A stretch of DNA of 12,850 nucleotides, taken from positions 1 to 12,850 of the forward strand of contig JAISKY010000304.1 of NCBI GenBank assembly GCA_031260745.1, written 5' to 3'. The notes below the pieces were generated by a model. That model did not search any database and was not told the origin of the DNA. It saw only the letters and a list, made by a program, of their open reading frames with translations. This document shows, piece after piece, positions 7,180 through 12,850 of this stretch (position 1 is the first letter of the stretch; each line of letters begins with the position of its first letter). A program made the translations under genes and the position numbers. Source of the DNA: Oscillospiraceae bacterium (GTDB lineage Bacteria; Bacillota; Clostridia; Oscillospirales; Oscillospiraceae).

Positions 7180-8598
7180 TTAATCCTCCGTAATCAGGTT
7201 AATTACGCATTTGCAAAGTTCTTCAAGAGCGGCGTTTTCAGCTACGCCGACTTTGAAGCCGTGTTTAGCGGCTTCCGCCGCCGTAAGTTTTCCTATACAC
7301 GCCGCTCTCAATTCGCGATAGTCCGAAACCGCGGACGTAAAGCCTTTCACCGTAGACGCGCTTGTAAAACATACGCAGTCAACTCCGTTTAAGTCTAACT
7401 CGCCGGAATTTACAAGGTTAGTTCTGTAAACCGGAAATGTTTCAAACTCGTCCGAGCCCGATTCCGCGCCTAAATGCAGGATTCGCTTCGCGCCGAGTTC
7501 CGTCAATCCTTCGGCAAGCGCGGTCGAGTTGTAGTTCTCCGGCACGTAGTCGGCTTTCAGCCCAATTGCTTTCAGCGCGTTCGCGGTTGACGCTCCGACG
7601 GCGGCGATTTTTAACAACGCTAATGCTCTTGCGTCGCGTCCGCTCGCGTCAAGCAGCTCGCCGAACGAGTTAACGCCCTGCGGACTTGTGAACACAAGCC
7701 AGTCGTAGTTTGATAACTCCGGCAGTTCGGAGCGTAAAACCTCGGTTTCAATGCAAGGGTACGGAATTACCTCCGCGCCGAGTTCCCTAAGCATTCCACT
7801 CAATTTTCCGACGTTATCCTTAGAGCGCGTCACAACTACGCGTCTGCCTTTTAGCGGCAGTTTACCGAACCAGTCAAAGTCGCCGCTAAGCCGGCAAACG
7901 TCGCCGACAATCAGCAGCGCGGGGCTTTCAAATTTTCCTCGCTCCGCTAACTCGGCGACCGTTGAGAGCGTCTTACGCTGATTATAGCGCGTACCGTGTT
8001 CGACTACGGCGGCGGGAGTTTCGGGATTCATTCCGGCAATGACAAGTCCTCCGGCGATGTTCGCAATTGCCGACGCGCCCATCAGGAAAACAAGCGTACC
8101 GTTAAGGCGCGTCAGCGCGTCAAAGTCAATATCAACCTCGCGTCCCGCTTTCGCGTGAGCCGTAATGATATGCGCCGAGCCGCAATAATCGCGGTGAGTT
8201 ACCGGAATACCCGCGTACGCGGGTACGGCAAACGCCGAGGTAACTCCCGGCACGACCTCAAACGGAACTCCGTTTTCCGCGAGCAATTCCAGTTCTTCGC
8301 CGCCGCGCCCGAACACAAACGGGTCGCCGCCTTTCAGCCTTACGACGAGTTTACCCGCCTGCGCTTCCCTAAGCAAAATACGATTTATCTCGTTTTGAGG
8401 TACGGTGTGATTACCGCTTTCCTTACCGACAAATATCCTCTCCGCGCGTTCGGGAATAAGCTCTAGTATTTCCTCGGACACGAGCCTGTCGTAAACTACT
8501 GCGTCGGCGCGTTTCAGCGCGTCAAAACCTTTCAAAGTCAAAAGCCCGGCGTCGCCGGGTCCCGCTCCCACGAGTATAACCTTACCAATATCAGACAT
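7180..8598 (-). CDS. cobA-hemD: Fused uroporphyrinogen-III C-methyltransferase / uroporphyrinogen-III synthase
   Basis: This bifunctional 472-residue enzyme covers two consecutive steps. HemD cyclises hydroxymethylbilane to uroporphyrinogen III, and CobA (SUMT) adds two methyl groups from S-adenosylmethionine to give precorrin-2. The N-terminal half (about 1-250) is the CobA domain: VGAGPGDAGLLTLKG near residue 9, YDRLVS, GGDPFVFGRGGEE and VPGVTSA. The C-terminal half (about 255-472) is the HemD domain, recognisable by VVVTRS, FTSPQGVNSF, FTSASTVKGF and CIGKLTAAEA. The start is ATG 8598: AAGGAG lies 8 nt upstream, and the eight-codon extension to 8622 has no such site. The gene overlaps hemC by 8 bp. 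The same fusion and position occur in clostridial hem clusters. An 18-bp perfect palindrome lies inside the CobA part (8208-8225). Confidence 0.95.
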   Translation of the reverse strand: MSDIGKVILVGAGPGDAGLLTLKGFDALKRADAVVYDRLVSEEILELIPERAERIFVGKESGNHTVPQNEINRILLREAQAGKLVVRLKGGDPFVFGRGGEELELLAENGVPFEVVPGVTSAFAVPAYAGIPVTHRDYCGSAHIITAHAKAGREVDIDFDALTRLNGTLVFLMGASAIANIAGGLVIAGMNPETPAAVVEHGTRYNQRKTLSTVAELAERGKFESPALLIVGDVCRLSGDFDWFGKLPLKGRRVVVTRSKDNVGKLSGMLRELGAEVIPYPCIETEVLRSELPELSNYDWLVFTSPQGVNSFGELLDASGRDARALALLKIAAVGASTANALKAIGLKADYVPENYNSTALAEGLTELGAKRILHLGAESGSDEFETFPVYRTNLVNSGELDLNGVDCVCFTSASTVKGFTSAVSDYRELRAACIGKLTAAEAAKHGFKVGVAENAALEELCKCVINLITED

Positions 8599-9448
8599 CG
8601 GATAATCTCCTTGCAAGTTCAATTGCTCCGCTTACGCCGTCGCGTTCCGTTACGGTAATATTGCCATATCTGCCGTTGAACATAGCCGTAATATGAATAT
8701 TCCCGTCGCTAAGTTCCGCGTAGACCGCAACGGCGGCGAAGCAATCCGCGCCTAACTGCCGTATAAAAGCGCGCTCCGCGGCGGCGCTTTTTTCCGCCGA
8801 CTCGTCGCGAAACAGCTTCAGGTACTCCGTATCGGTTCCGGCGCAATCCTGAACCGCGATTATGCCCTGACACGCCGCCGGAATAATCTCGTTAATCTCA
8901 AATACGCGGCTGATTCTGTCCTCAAGCTTCAGACGTTTCAAACCCGCCGCCGCCAGCGTCAGCGCGGAGTATTGACCCTCGTCAAGTTTGCGTAATCTGG
9001 TCGGTACGTTGCCGCGAACCGGCTCAACCCTCGCGTTGGGATAGATGTTAGCAAGCTGTAAGGCTCTGCGTTTGCTTGAACAGCCAATCGGCTTTGACAA
9101 ATCAAGCGTATCAACGCCGACCGGCAGAACCAACGCGTCGCGAGGGTCGCCGCGCTCTGATACCGCGACTACAGGCAGTCGCGGATTATCCTCCGTAGGC
9201 ATATCTTTATAGCTGTGTACGCTTATGTCGCCGCGACCGTCAAGTAACGCCGCGTCAAGCTCTTTCACAAACAAACCTTTGCCGCCGACCTCGTCAAGCG
9301 TACGGTCAAGCGTCAAATCCCCGGACGTTTTCATCGTAATAAGCTCAATCGGCAATTCCGCGTCATAACGCCTGATTGCGTCAATTACCATTTCCGACTG
9401 CGCTACGGCAAGCCGGCTGTCGCGGCTTAATACGCGTATTGTTTTCAT
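8591..9448 (-). CDS. hemC: Hydroxymethylbilane synthase (porphobilinogen deaminase)
   Basis: HemC polymerises four porphobilinogens into linear hydroxymethylbilane on a covalently bound dipyrromethane cofactor. The 285-residue length is slightly short but complete for the family. Visible motifs are SRDSRLAVAQ (8-17), GGKGLFVKELD (55-65), the catalytic aspartate Asp82 in VHSYKDMPT, and PVRGNVPTRL (143-152). The cofactor-attachment cysteine is most likely Cys236 in LGADCFAA. This loop usually reads GGC followed by a proline-containing segment, so it is divergent here. The ATG at 9448 overlaps the hemA stop as ATGA. Its ribosome site is a G-rich GGGGG about 3 nt upstream rather than a standard AGGAGG, so expression probably depends on coupling to hemA. 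Confidence 0.95.
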   Translation of the reverse strand: MKTIRVLSRDSRLAVAQSEMVIDAIRRYDAELPIELITMKTSGDLTLDRTLDEVGGKGLFVKELDAALLDGRGDISVHSYKDMPTEDNPRLPVVAVSERGDPRDALVLPVGVDTLDLSKPIGCSSKRRALQLANIYPNARVEPVRGNVPTRLRKLDEGQYSALTLAAAGLKRLKLEDRISRVFEINEIIPAACQGIIAVQDCAGTDTEYLKLFRDESAEKSAAAERAFIRQLGADCFAAVAVYAELSDGNIHITAMFNGRYGNITVTERDGVSGAIELARRLSDV

Positions 9449-10887
9449 AGTTCCCCCATAAGTGAGCGGATTTTTCGCGCCGCTTCGGCGACAAGTCCGT
9501 GTTCGCCGAAGCGCGATACTAAACCTACGTTAAGACGCTCGTTAACGCACGACGCGGGAAACCAAAACGAACACTCGTCGCTTGCGTCGGCCGCGCTGAC
9601 GTAGATTCCCGAAGCCTTGCACAACTCCGCGATACGACGGTTAACGGCTCTGTCGGAGGTTGCGGCGACCGCGATAAACGCTCCGGCTAAGTCAAAGTCG
9701 CGAAATTCGCGTTTTTCAATTTCCGCGCCGTCAATACACCCGCGCATTTCGGGGTCGATAACCGTTACGTTCGCGCCGTAACTAAGCAACGCTTTAGCGC
9801 GGCGGGTTCCGACCGTTCCCCCGCCGATAACTACGCACTTTTTACCGCTAATGTCCACAAACAACGGAAACTTAGGATACTGACGTGGATTAAGCCGTTC
9901 GCGGTTGTTAAGCCAGCGGTAAAACTCCGCAATACGCTTGTCCTCAATCTCCGCAATTTCGCTTAACGCGCTGGAATTGTACGTCAGACGCGCTTCGCCC
10001 TCGGAGTCGAAATCGTCCATATCAATCAGCGTTAAGCCCGAAACTCCCTTCAGCCGCCTGTCGGTATCGTACGGCACAGCTAAATCGGCGATAAACGCGG
10101 GCTTTTTCTCCAACGAGATAAACTGCTCGCAAGCGATTGTCAAATGCGGACTGGTGGTTGCGCTGAATACCAAATCACAGCCGTCAATCGCGCTGAAACG
10201 CTCCTCGTAGACTATTACTCCGCAGCCTTTGGGGATTATTGTTTCGCCGTGTTTATAGCTTCGCAAAGTCACCGTTACGTTACACCCGCGAGAGTACAAC
10301 AGCGAAGCGCACAGTTTACCGACTTCGCCGTTGCCGATTACCACGGCGGATTTACCGCTCAACCCGCCGAAGTGCGCGTCCGCTTTTTGCACGGCAGAGT
10401 CAGCTACCGACGGCGGAGTTCCGACCAACCGTACTTTCGTACGGCTTTCTTTTCCGGCGGTTATCGCTAACCTGAACAGAGTTTGCAATACTCCGTCGGA
10501 GCTTTTTGCGTCGCGAGCCGCCAACGCCGCCGATTTCAGTTGAGTTAATATTTGCTCCTCGCCCATAATCTGCGACTGCAATCCGCAGGCTACGTCAAAC
10601 AAGTGCTTAACCGCCTCTCCGTCAGAATAACTGACGAAGTTTGCCGCGTATTTGTCGGGGTTAAGTCCCGCCGCGCCGCATAACAAACGGTACGGCTCCG
10701 GAAATTCGCCGTCGTCGGAGGTAACGTAAAGCTCACAGCGGTTACAGGTGGACAAAAGTACGCAATTTACCGCGGATTCCCTGAGTTTCCCCAGTAACCC
10801 GGACACAACCGGCTCGGAGAACCCGAAATCGCTTCTCGTTTCTACGTTCGCGGTTTTCCAGTCAATTACCGATACCGACAGATTCAC
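9445..10887 (-). CDS. hemA: Glutamyl-tRNA reductase fused to precorrin-2 dehydrogenase (SirC/Met8-like)
   Basis: This 480-residue fusion carries two activities. Residues 1 to about 330 are glutamyl-tRNA reductase, which makes glutamate-1-semialdehyde from charged tRNA-Glu and NADPH. It has the catalytic Cys48 in STCNRCELY, the family signature GLQSQIMGEEQILTQLK (102-118) and the nucleotide motif GNGEVG (185-190). Residues about 339-480 resemble the N-terminal part of CysG and Met8: PLFVDISGKK, GGGTVGTRRAKAL (355-367) and AATSDRAVN (408-416), where Asp412 fits the conserved catalytic aspartate. That domain oxidises precorrin-2 to sirohydrochlorin. Only a short helix (about 305-330) remains where HemA normally has a dimerisation domain of about 100 residues. 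The start is GTG 10887, overlapping the cbiL stop as GTGA, with GGAGG 8 nt upstream. A similar HemA is known from Clostridium josui. Confidence 0.93.
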   Translation of the reverse strand: MNLSVSVIDWKTANVETRSDFGFSEPVVSGLLGKLRESAVNCVLLSTCNRCELYVTSDDGEFPEPYRLLCGAAGLNPDKYAANFVSYSDGEAVKHLFDVACGLQSQIMGEEQILTQLKSAALAARDAKSSDGVLQTLFRLAITAGKESRTKVRLVGTPPSVADSAVQKADAHFGGLSGKSAVVIGNGEVGKLCASLLYSRGCNVTVTLRSYKHGETIIPKGCGVIVYEERFSAIDGCDLVFSATTSPHLTIACEQFISLEKKPAFIADLAVPYDTDRRLKGVSGLTLIDMDDFDSEGEARLTYNSSALSEIAEIEDKRIAEFYRWLNNRERLNPRQYPKFPLFVDISGKKCVVIGGGTVGTRRAKALLSYGANVTVIDPEMRGCIDGAEIEKREFRDFDLAGAFIAVAATSDRAVNRRIAELCKASGIYVSAADASDECSFWFPASCVNERLNVGLVSRFGEHGLVAEAARKIRSLMGEL

Positions 10888-11573
10888 TCGCCGCTCCTCC
10901 GTTTCGTATCGTCTTTCACAATAACGAGCGTAAAATATCCGGTTACGTTTTTCAACTGTTCCGCGCCGCGAAAAATAGTTTCGTTCTCCATACCGCAGTT
11001 AGTGACGGCGGAAACGGACGCTCCGCGCTCGGCAAAACGCTCCGCCAACGCGGGCAAAGCTGCGACTTGCTTCATCAGAACCTTGTTAACGGGCAAATCT
11101 ATATACTCGTCCGGAGCGGACGCCGGAAGTATCAGCAAAGGCTCGTCGTCCTCGCACAAGCCCTCGCACAAGCCAGCCGCCGCCGCGCAAAACGAGGTTA
11201 TGCCCGGTACGGTTACGGTTTCGTAGCCCATAGCCTTTACGCGCCGCTGAACGTACAAATACGTCGAGTACACCGACGGGTCGCCCAACGTAATAAACGC
11301 GACGTTTTTATTCAGTTCAAGCTGTTCGGCAATCGCGGCGGCGGTTTCGTCGTAGGCTTTTCCGGTTACTGATTTGTCGGAAGTCATAGGACTTGGACAC
11401 GGCAAAATCGTTTTCCCCCGAATGTAATTCGCCGCGATGTCAAGCGCGGTATGACCGCCGCCGCGTTCCGGCGCGGCGATTACGTCCGCGGCGCTCAAAA
11501 TCCGAACCGCTTTCAGCGTAATCAATTCGGGGTCGCCGGGACCGACACCGACGCCGTATAGTATACCTTTCAT
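10884..11573 (-). CDS. cbiL: Cobalt-factor II / precorrin-2 C20-methyltransferase
   Basis: This 229-residue enzyme methylates C20 of the corrin precursor using S-adenosylmethionine, the first step committed to the corrin ring. It belongs to the class III tetrapyrrole methyltransferases: GVGVGPGDPELITLKAV (7-23), LGDPSVYSTY in the middle, and PGITSFCAAAA. Because the gene follows the cobaltochelatase cbiK and the pathway looks anaerobic, the natural substrate is probably cobalt-factor II (CbiL) rather than metal-free precorrin-2 (CobI). The ATG at 11573 overlaps the cbiK stop as ATGA, and GAGG lies 7 nt upstream. A perfect 12-nt tandem duplication (11151-11174) doubles the residues GLCE after the PGITSF region. 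The C-terminus FTLVIVKD is typical. Function is confident; the choice between CbiL and CobI is inferred from context. Confidence 0.92.
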   Translation of the reverse strand: MKGILYGVGVGPGDPELITLKAVRILSAADVIAAPERGGGHTALDIAANYIRGKTILPCPSPMTSDKSVTGKAYDETAAAIAEQLELNKNVAFITLGDPSVYSTYLYVQRRVKAMGYETVTVPGITSFCAAAAGLCEGLCEDDEPLLILPASAPDEYIDLPVNKVLMKQVAALPALAERFAERGASVSAVTNCGMENETIFRGAEQLKNVTGYFTLVIVKDDTKRRSGE

Positions 11574-12394
11574 CGCTTGTCCTCTCTAATCGCTTCTCCG
11601 GCGTGTTCGACAAATATTTCCCGAATACCTTGGTACTCACCCAGACCTTTAAGTACGCACTCCACCTCGTAACCTTTTTTGCCGAATACGGTTTTCCAAC
11701 TGCCGTTCGCATCGCCCGCCATATCGTTACACGCGTGGTCACCCGCTACAATCATCAGCGGAAGCAACACTACGCGTTTAACCCCGGACGCGTCAACGAG
11801 CTTTATCACGTCGTCAAGCGACGGAACCGCCTCTACCGTACCGATATAACAATCCGAGCGTCCGCCGGCGTTCAGCGTATTCTGCAACCTCGCGTAGACG
11901 GAGTTCGCGGAGTGTTCCGTACCGTGACCCATAAACACGTACGCGGTACTTCCGGAGTTCTCACCGCTTTCCGAAAGGCGCGACGCGTTCCGGGGAAGTT
12001 CCTTAGTAATCAACTCCGCGACGCGAATAAAATCCTTGTCGGAAGTAAGCAACGGAGAACCGTAGCTTACGCTTTCAAATCTGTGTTCGTAAGGCTTAAC
12101 GCAATCCAGCATTTCGTCGTACTCAATGCCGCTCATAACGTGCGTCGGCTGAACAACAACGCGCTTAACGCCCTCCGCGGCAAGTTTGGACATAGCCGTA
12201 GTAACATTGTCCGTATGTATGTCGTCACGCCGCCGCAGTTTGTCGATTATTATCTGACTGGTAAACGCTCTGCGTACTTCGTAGTCGGGGTACGCCGCCT
12301 GTAACGCGTCCTCAATCGCGCCGATGGTCGCGGCTCTGGTTTCGTGATTGCTTGTACCGAAACTAACGGCAAGCAGTACGTTTTTGTTTTTCAA
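11570..12394 (-). CDS. cbiK: Sirohydrochlorin cobaltochelatase
   Basis: CbiK inserts cobalt into sirohydrochlorin in the anaerobic (early cobalt) branch of cobalamin synthesis, without ATP. The 274-residue protein has the CbiK start AVSFGTS (9-15), the QPTHVMSGIEYDE segment with Glu91, GHGTEH with His157, and LMIVAGDHACNDMAGD with His220. These residues correspond to the metal-binding and catalytic glutamate and two histidines of the family. The enzyme may also handle iron, which would give siroheme. The start is TTG 12394; GGAG lies 7 nt upstream. It is the first gene of the operon and begins about 45 nt after the leader terminator, so its expression should follow the cobalamin riboswitch directly. 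I see no signal peptide, so it is cytoplasmic, unlike some secreted CbiK variants. Confidence 0.94.
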   Translation of the reverse strand: MKNKNVLLAVSFGTSNHETRAATIGAIEDALQAAYPDYEVRRAFTSQIIIDKLRRRDDIHTDNVTTAMSKLAAEGVKRVVVQPTHVMSGIEYDEMLDCVKPYEHRFESVSYGSPLLTSDKDFIRVAELITKELPRNASRLSESGENSGSTAYVFMGHGTEHSANSVYARLQNTLNAGGRSDCYIGTVEAVPSLDDVIKLVDASGVKRVVLLPLMIVAGDHACNDMAGDANGSWKTVFGKKGYEVECVLKGLGEYQGIREIFVEHAGEAIREDKR

Positions 12395-12438
12395 AGTATT
12401 TCTCCGTTACGCTAATCAAAATTAAGCGGCAAAACGCG

Positions 12439-12464
12439 AAAAAAGCCCGCGATTACTCGCGGAC
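12439..12464 (-). terminator. Intrinsic terminator in the cbiK leader (riboswitch expression platform)
   Basis: On the minus strand GTCCGCGA pairs with TCGCGGGC (8 bp, one G-U pair) around a GTAA loop (12453-12456). The stem is followed at once by six T residues (12444-12439). It sits between the aptamer and cbiK, so it is best read as the conditional terminator of the B12 switch. The structure is seen directly; conditional use is inferred. Confidence 0.85.
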
Positions 12465-12528
12465 GACAAAATCAGACAAATCGAACACAAGCGGCAACGC
12501 TGTGTCCTCAATATCCAAAGCTCCGGAA

Positions 12529-12537
12529 ATCCGCAAA
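12529..12537 (-). promoter_or_regulatory. Candidate antiterminator segment
   Basis: The minus-strand segment TTTGCGGAT can pair over 9 positions (three of them G-U) with 12456-12464. That is the 5' arm of the leader terminator plus one loop base. Forming this helix would dissolve the terminator. This is an inference from pairing alone. Confidence 0.4.
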
Positions 12538-12575
12538 GCCGAATACTCCGCCAACATTCTGACGGCAAAGACGGC

Positions 12576-12672
12576 GGCAAGTATCCGGCTTATCGCGTAA
12601 AAGCGAATCACGGTAACGGCCTTGCGCGGGAATTGCCTGACGGCTCACCCGACTTCCATAACCACAGTCCCA
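12576..12672 (-). ncRNA. Cobalamin (B12) riboswitch, compact form
   Basis: This leader RNA is predicted to bind a cobalamin and switch the whole operon off. The 3' end carries a clear B12 box, AAGCCGGATACTTGCC (12591-12576). Upstream, reading 5' to 3' on the minus strand, are TTATGGAA (12661-12654), then CGGGTGA...AATTCCCG, in which 12651-12648 pairs with 12630-12627 and an inner GCC/GGC helix extends the loop. CCGTTACCGTGA (12619-12608) stands where the consensus has CCGCxACTGTGA, and a small hairpin (12608-12592) precedes the box. The 5' peripheral helices seem short or absent, so the outer boundary is uncertain. Position before cbiK and the terminator after it support the call. Confidence 0.82.
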
Positions 12673-12691
12673 AAGTGTTTTATTTTAATAA

Positions 12692-12720
12692 AGCATACCA
12701 CAGTCAAGCGCGTTTGTCAA
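12692..12720 (-). promoter_or_regulatory. Promoter of the cbiK-hemL operon
   Basis: Perfect TTGACA (12720-12715) is followed after exactly 17 bp by TATGCT (12697-12692), with a TGn extension before the -10. A start site near 12685 gives a leader of about 290 nt before cbiK. It is the only strong promoter I see upstream of the seven genes. Confidence 0.8.
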
Positions 12721-12788
12721 CATTTTTTTGCGTATCTTCGCTCAATTGCCCGCGTAATTAAGACGCGTTCTATGTAAAAATTGTATGT

Positions 12789-12829
12789 TTTTAAGAAAAA
12801 GTTGTCACGAAAGCAACTTTTTCTTGAAA
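12789..12829. repeat. AT-rich inverted repeat upstream of the cbiK promoter
   Basis: A perfect 12-bp inverted repeat (12793-12804 with 12814-12825, loop 9 nt) extends to about 16 bp with one T-G pair. It lies in the non-coding stretch 12721-12850. Neither strand has a convincing U-run after it, so it is not a clear terminator. It could end a gene outside the window or be a protein site. A shorter CGCGT/ACGCG repeat lies at 12751-12767. I see no gene in 12721-12850. Confidence 0.6.
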
Positions 12830-12850
12830 TTGTAATAATATAGGTGTATA
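12824..12850 (+). promoter_or_regulatory. Possible divergent promoter cut by the window edge
   Basis: On the plus strand TTGAAA (12824-12829) is followed after 17 bp by TATA at the last four bases of the window. If the next bases complete a -10, this would drive a divergent gene to the right. It cannot be decided from this window. Confidence 0.25.

Noticed and set aside
7996..8466. A 156-codon plus-strand open frame.
   Set aside because: It is antisense to the CobA domain and has basic, low-complexity-like composition typical of shadow frames here.
8599..8622. Upstream start of cobA-hemD adding eight residues.
   Set aside because: No ribosome site precedes it, while AAGGAG sits 8 nt before ATG 8598 and the protein then begins directly at the usual CobA N-terminus.
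11603..12304. A 233-codon open frame on the plus strand.
   Set aside because: It lies wholly antisense to cbiK, which has clear family motifs; the predicted protein is Arg/Val-rich with no recognisable motif, and I see no ribosome site. It is a shadow frame.
1..12850. CRISPR arrays, insertion sequences, tRNA or rRNA genes, prophage or toxin-antitoxin genes.
   Set aside because: I found no regularly spaced repeats, transposase or phage motifs, or RNA gene signatures; coding density and gene style are uniform across the window.

Overview
The window looks like an ordinary chromosomal stretch from a mid-GC Firmicute, most likely a member of Clostridia. The reasons are AGGAGG-type ribosome binding sites, TTGACA/TATAAT-type promoters, frequent TTG and GTG starts, a short YtrA-type GntR regulator, and a tetrapyrrole cluster whose order and fusions match the hemACDBL cluster described in Clostridium josui. 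This placement is an inference. Every gene I can support is on the minus strand, so the window reads right to left.

Right part (12850 to 4913): a B12-precursor operon. A strong promoter (-35 at 12715-12720, -10 at 12692-12697) leads into a leader of about 290 nt. The leader holds a compact cobalamin riboswitch and an intrinsic terminator. Seven tightly packed genes follow: cbiK, cbiL, a hemA/precorrin-2 dehydrogenase fusion, hemC, a cobA-hemD fusion, hemB and hemL. Adjacent genes overlap by 4 to 8 bp, except cobA-hemD/hemB, which are 6 bp apart. Together they encode the route from glutamyl-tRNA to 5-aminolevulinate (HemA, HemL), porphobilinogen (HemB), hydroxymethylbilane (HemC), uroporphyrinogen III (HemD), precorrin-2 (CobA), sirohydrochlorin (fused dehydrogenase), cobalt-sirohydrochlorin (CbiK) and its C20-methylated product (CbiL). 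No heme-branch gene (hemE, hemN, hemH) is present, so the cluster looks dedicated to corrinoids, with siroheme as a possible side product.

Middle part (4912 to 1353): a spacer with a strong hairpin and two overlapping promoters, then a three-gene operon of YtrA-like GntR repressor, ABC ATPase and a 689-residue ABC-2-type permease with a large C-terminal soluble domain. This layout resembles YtrA-regulated, cell-envelope-responsive ABC systems of Firmicutes.

Left part (1352 to 1): a candidate terminator hairpin, a near-consensus promoter, and the first 410 codons of dnaE, cut by the window edge just after the catalytic PDIDIDF motif. The promoter is so close to the dnaE ATG that the mRNA is predicted to be leaderless.

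I do not see a new system here. The most unusual observations are the near-total absence of GATC, CATG and GGCC over the whole window, the single B12 switch over the full precursor pathway, the leaderless dnaE, and a wrong-way terminator hairpin behind hemL.
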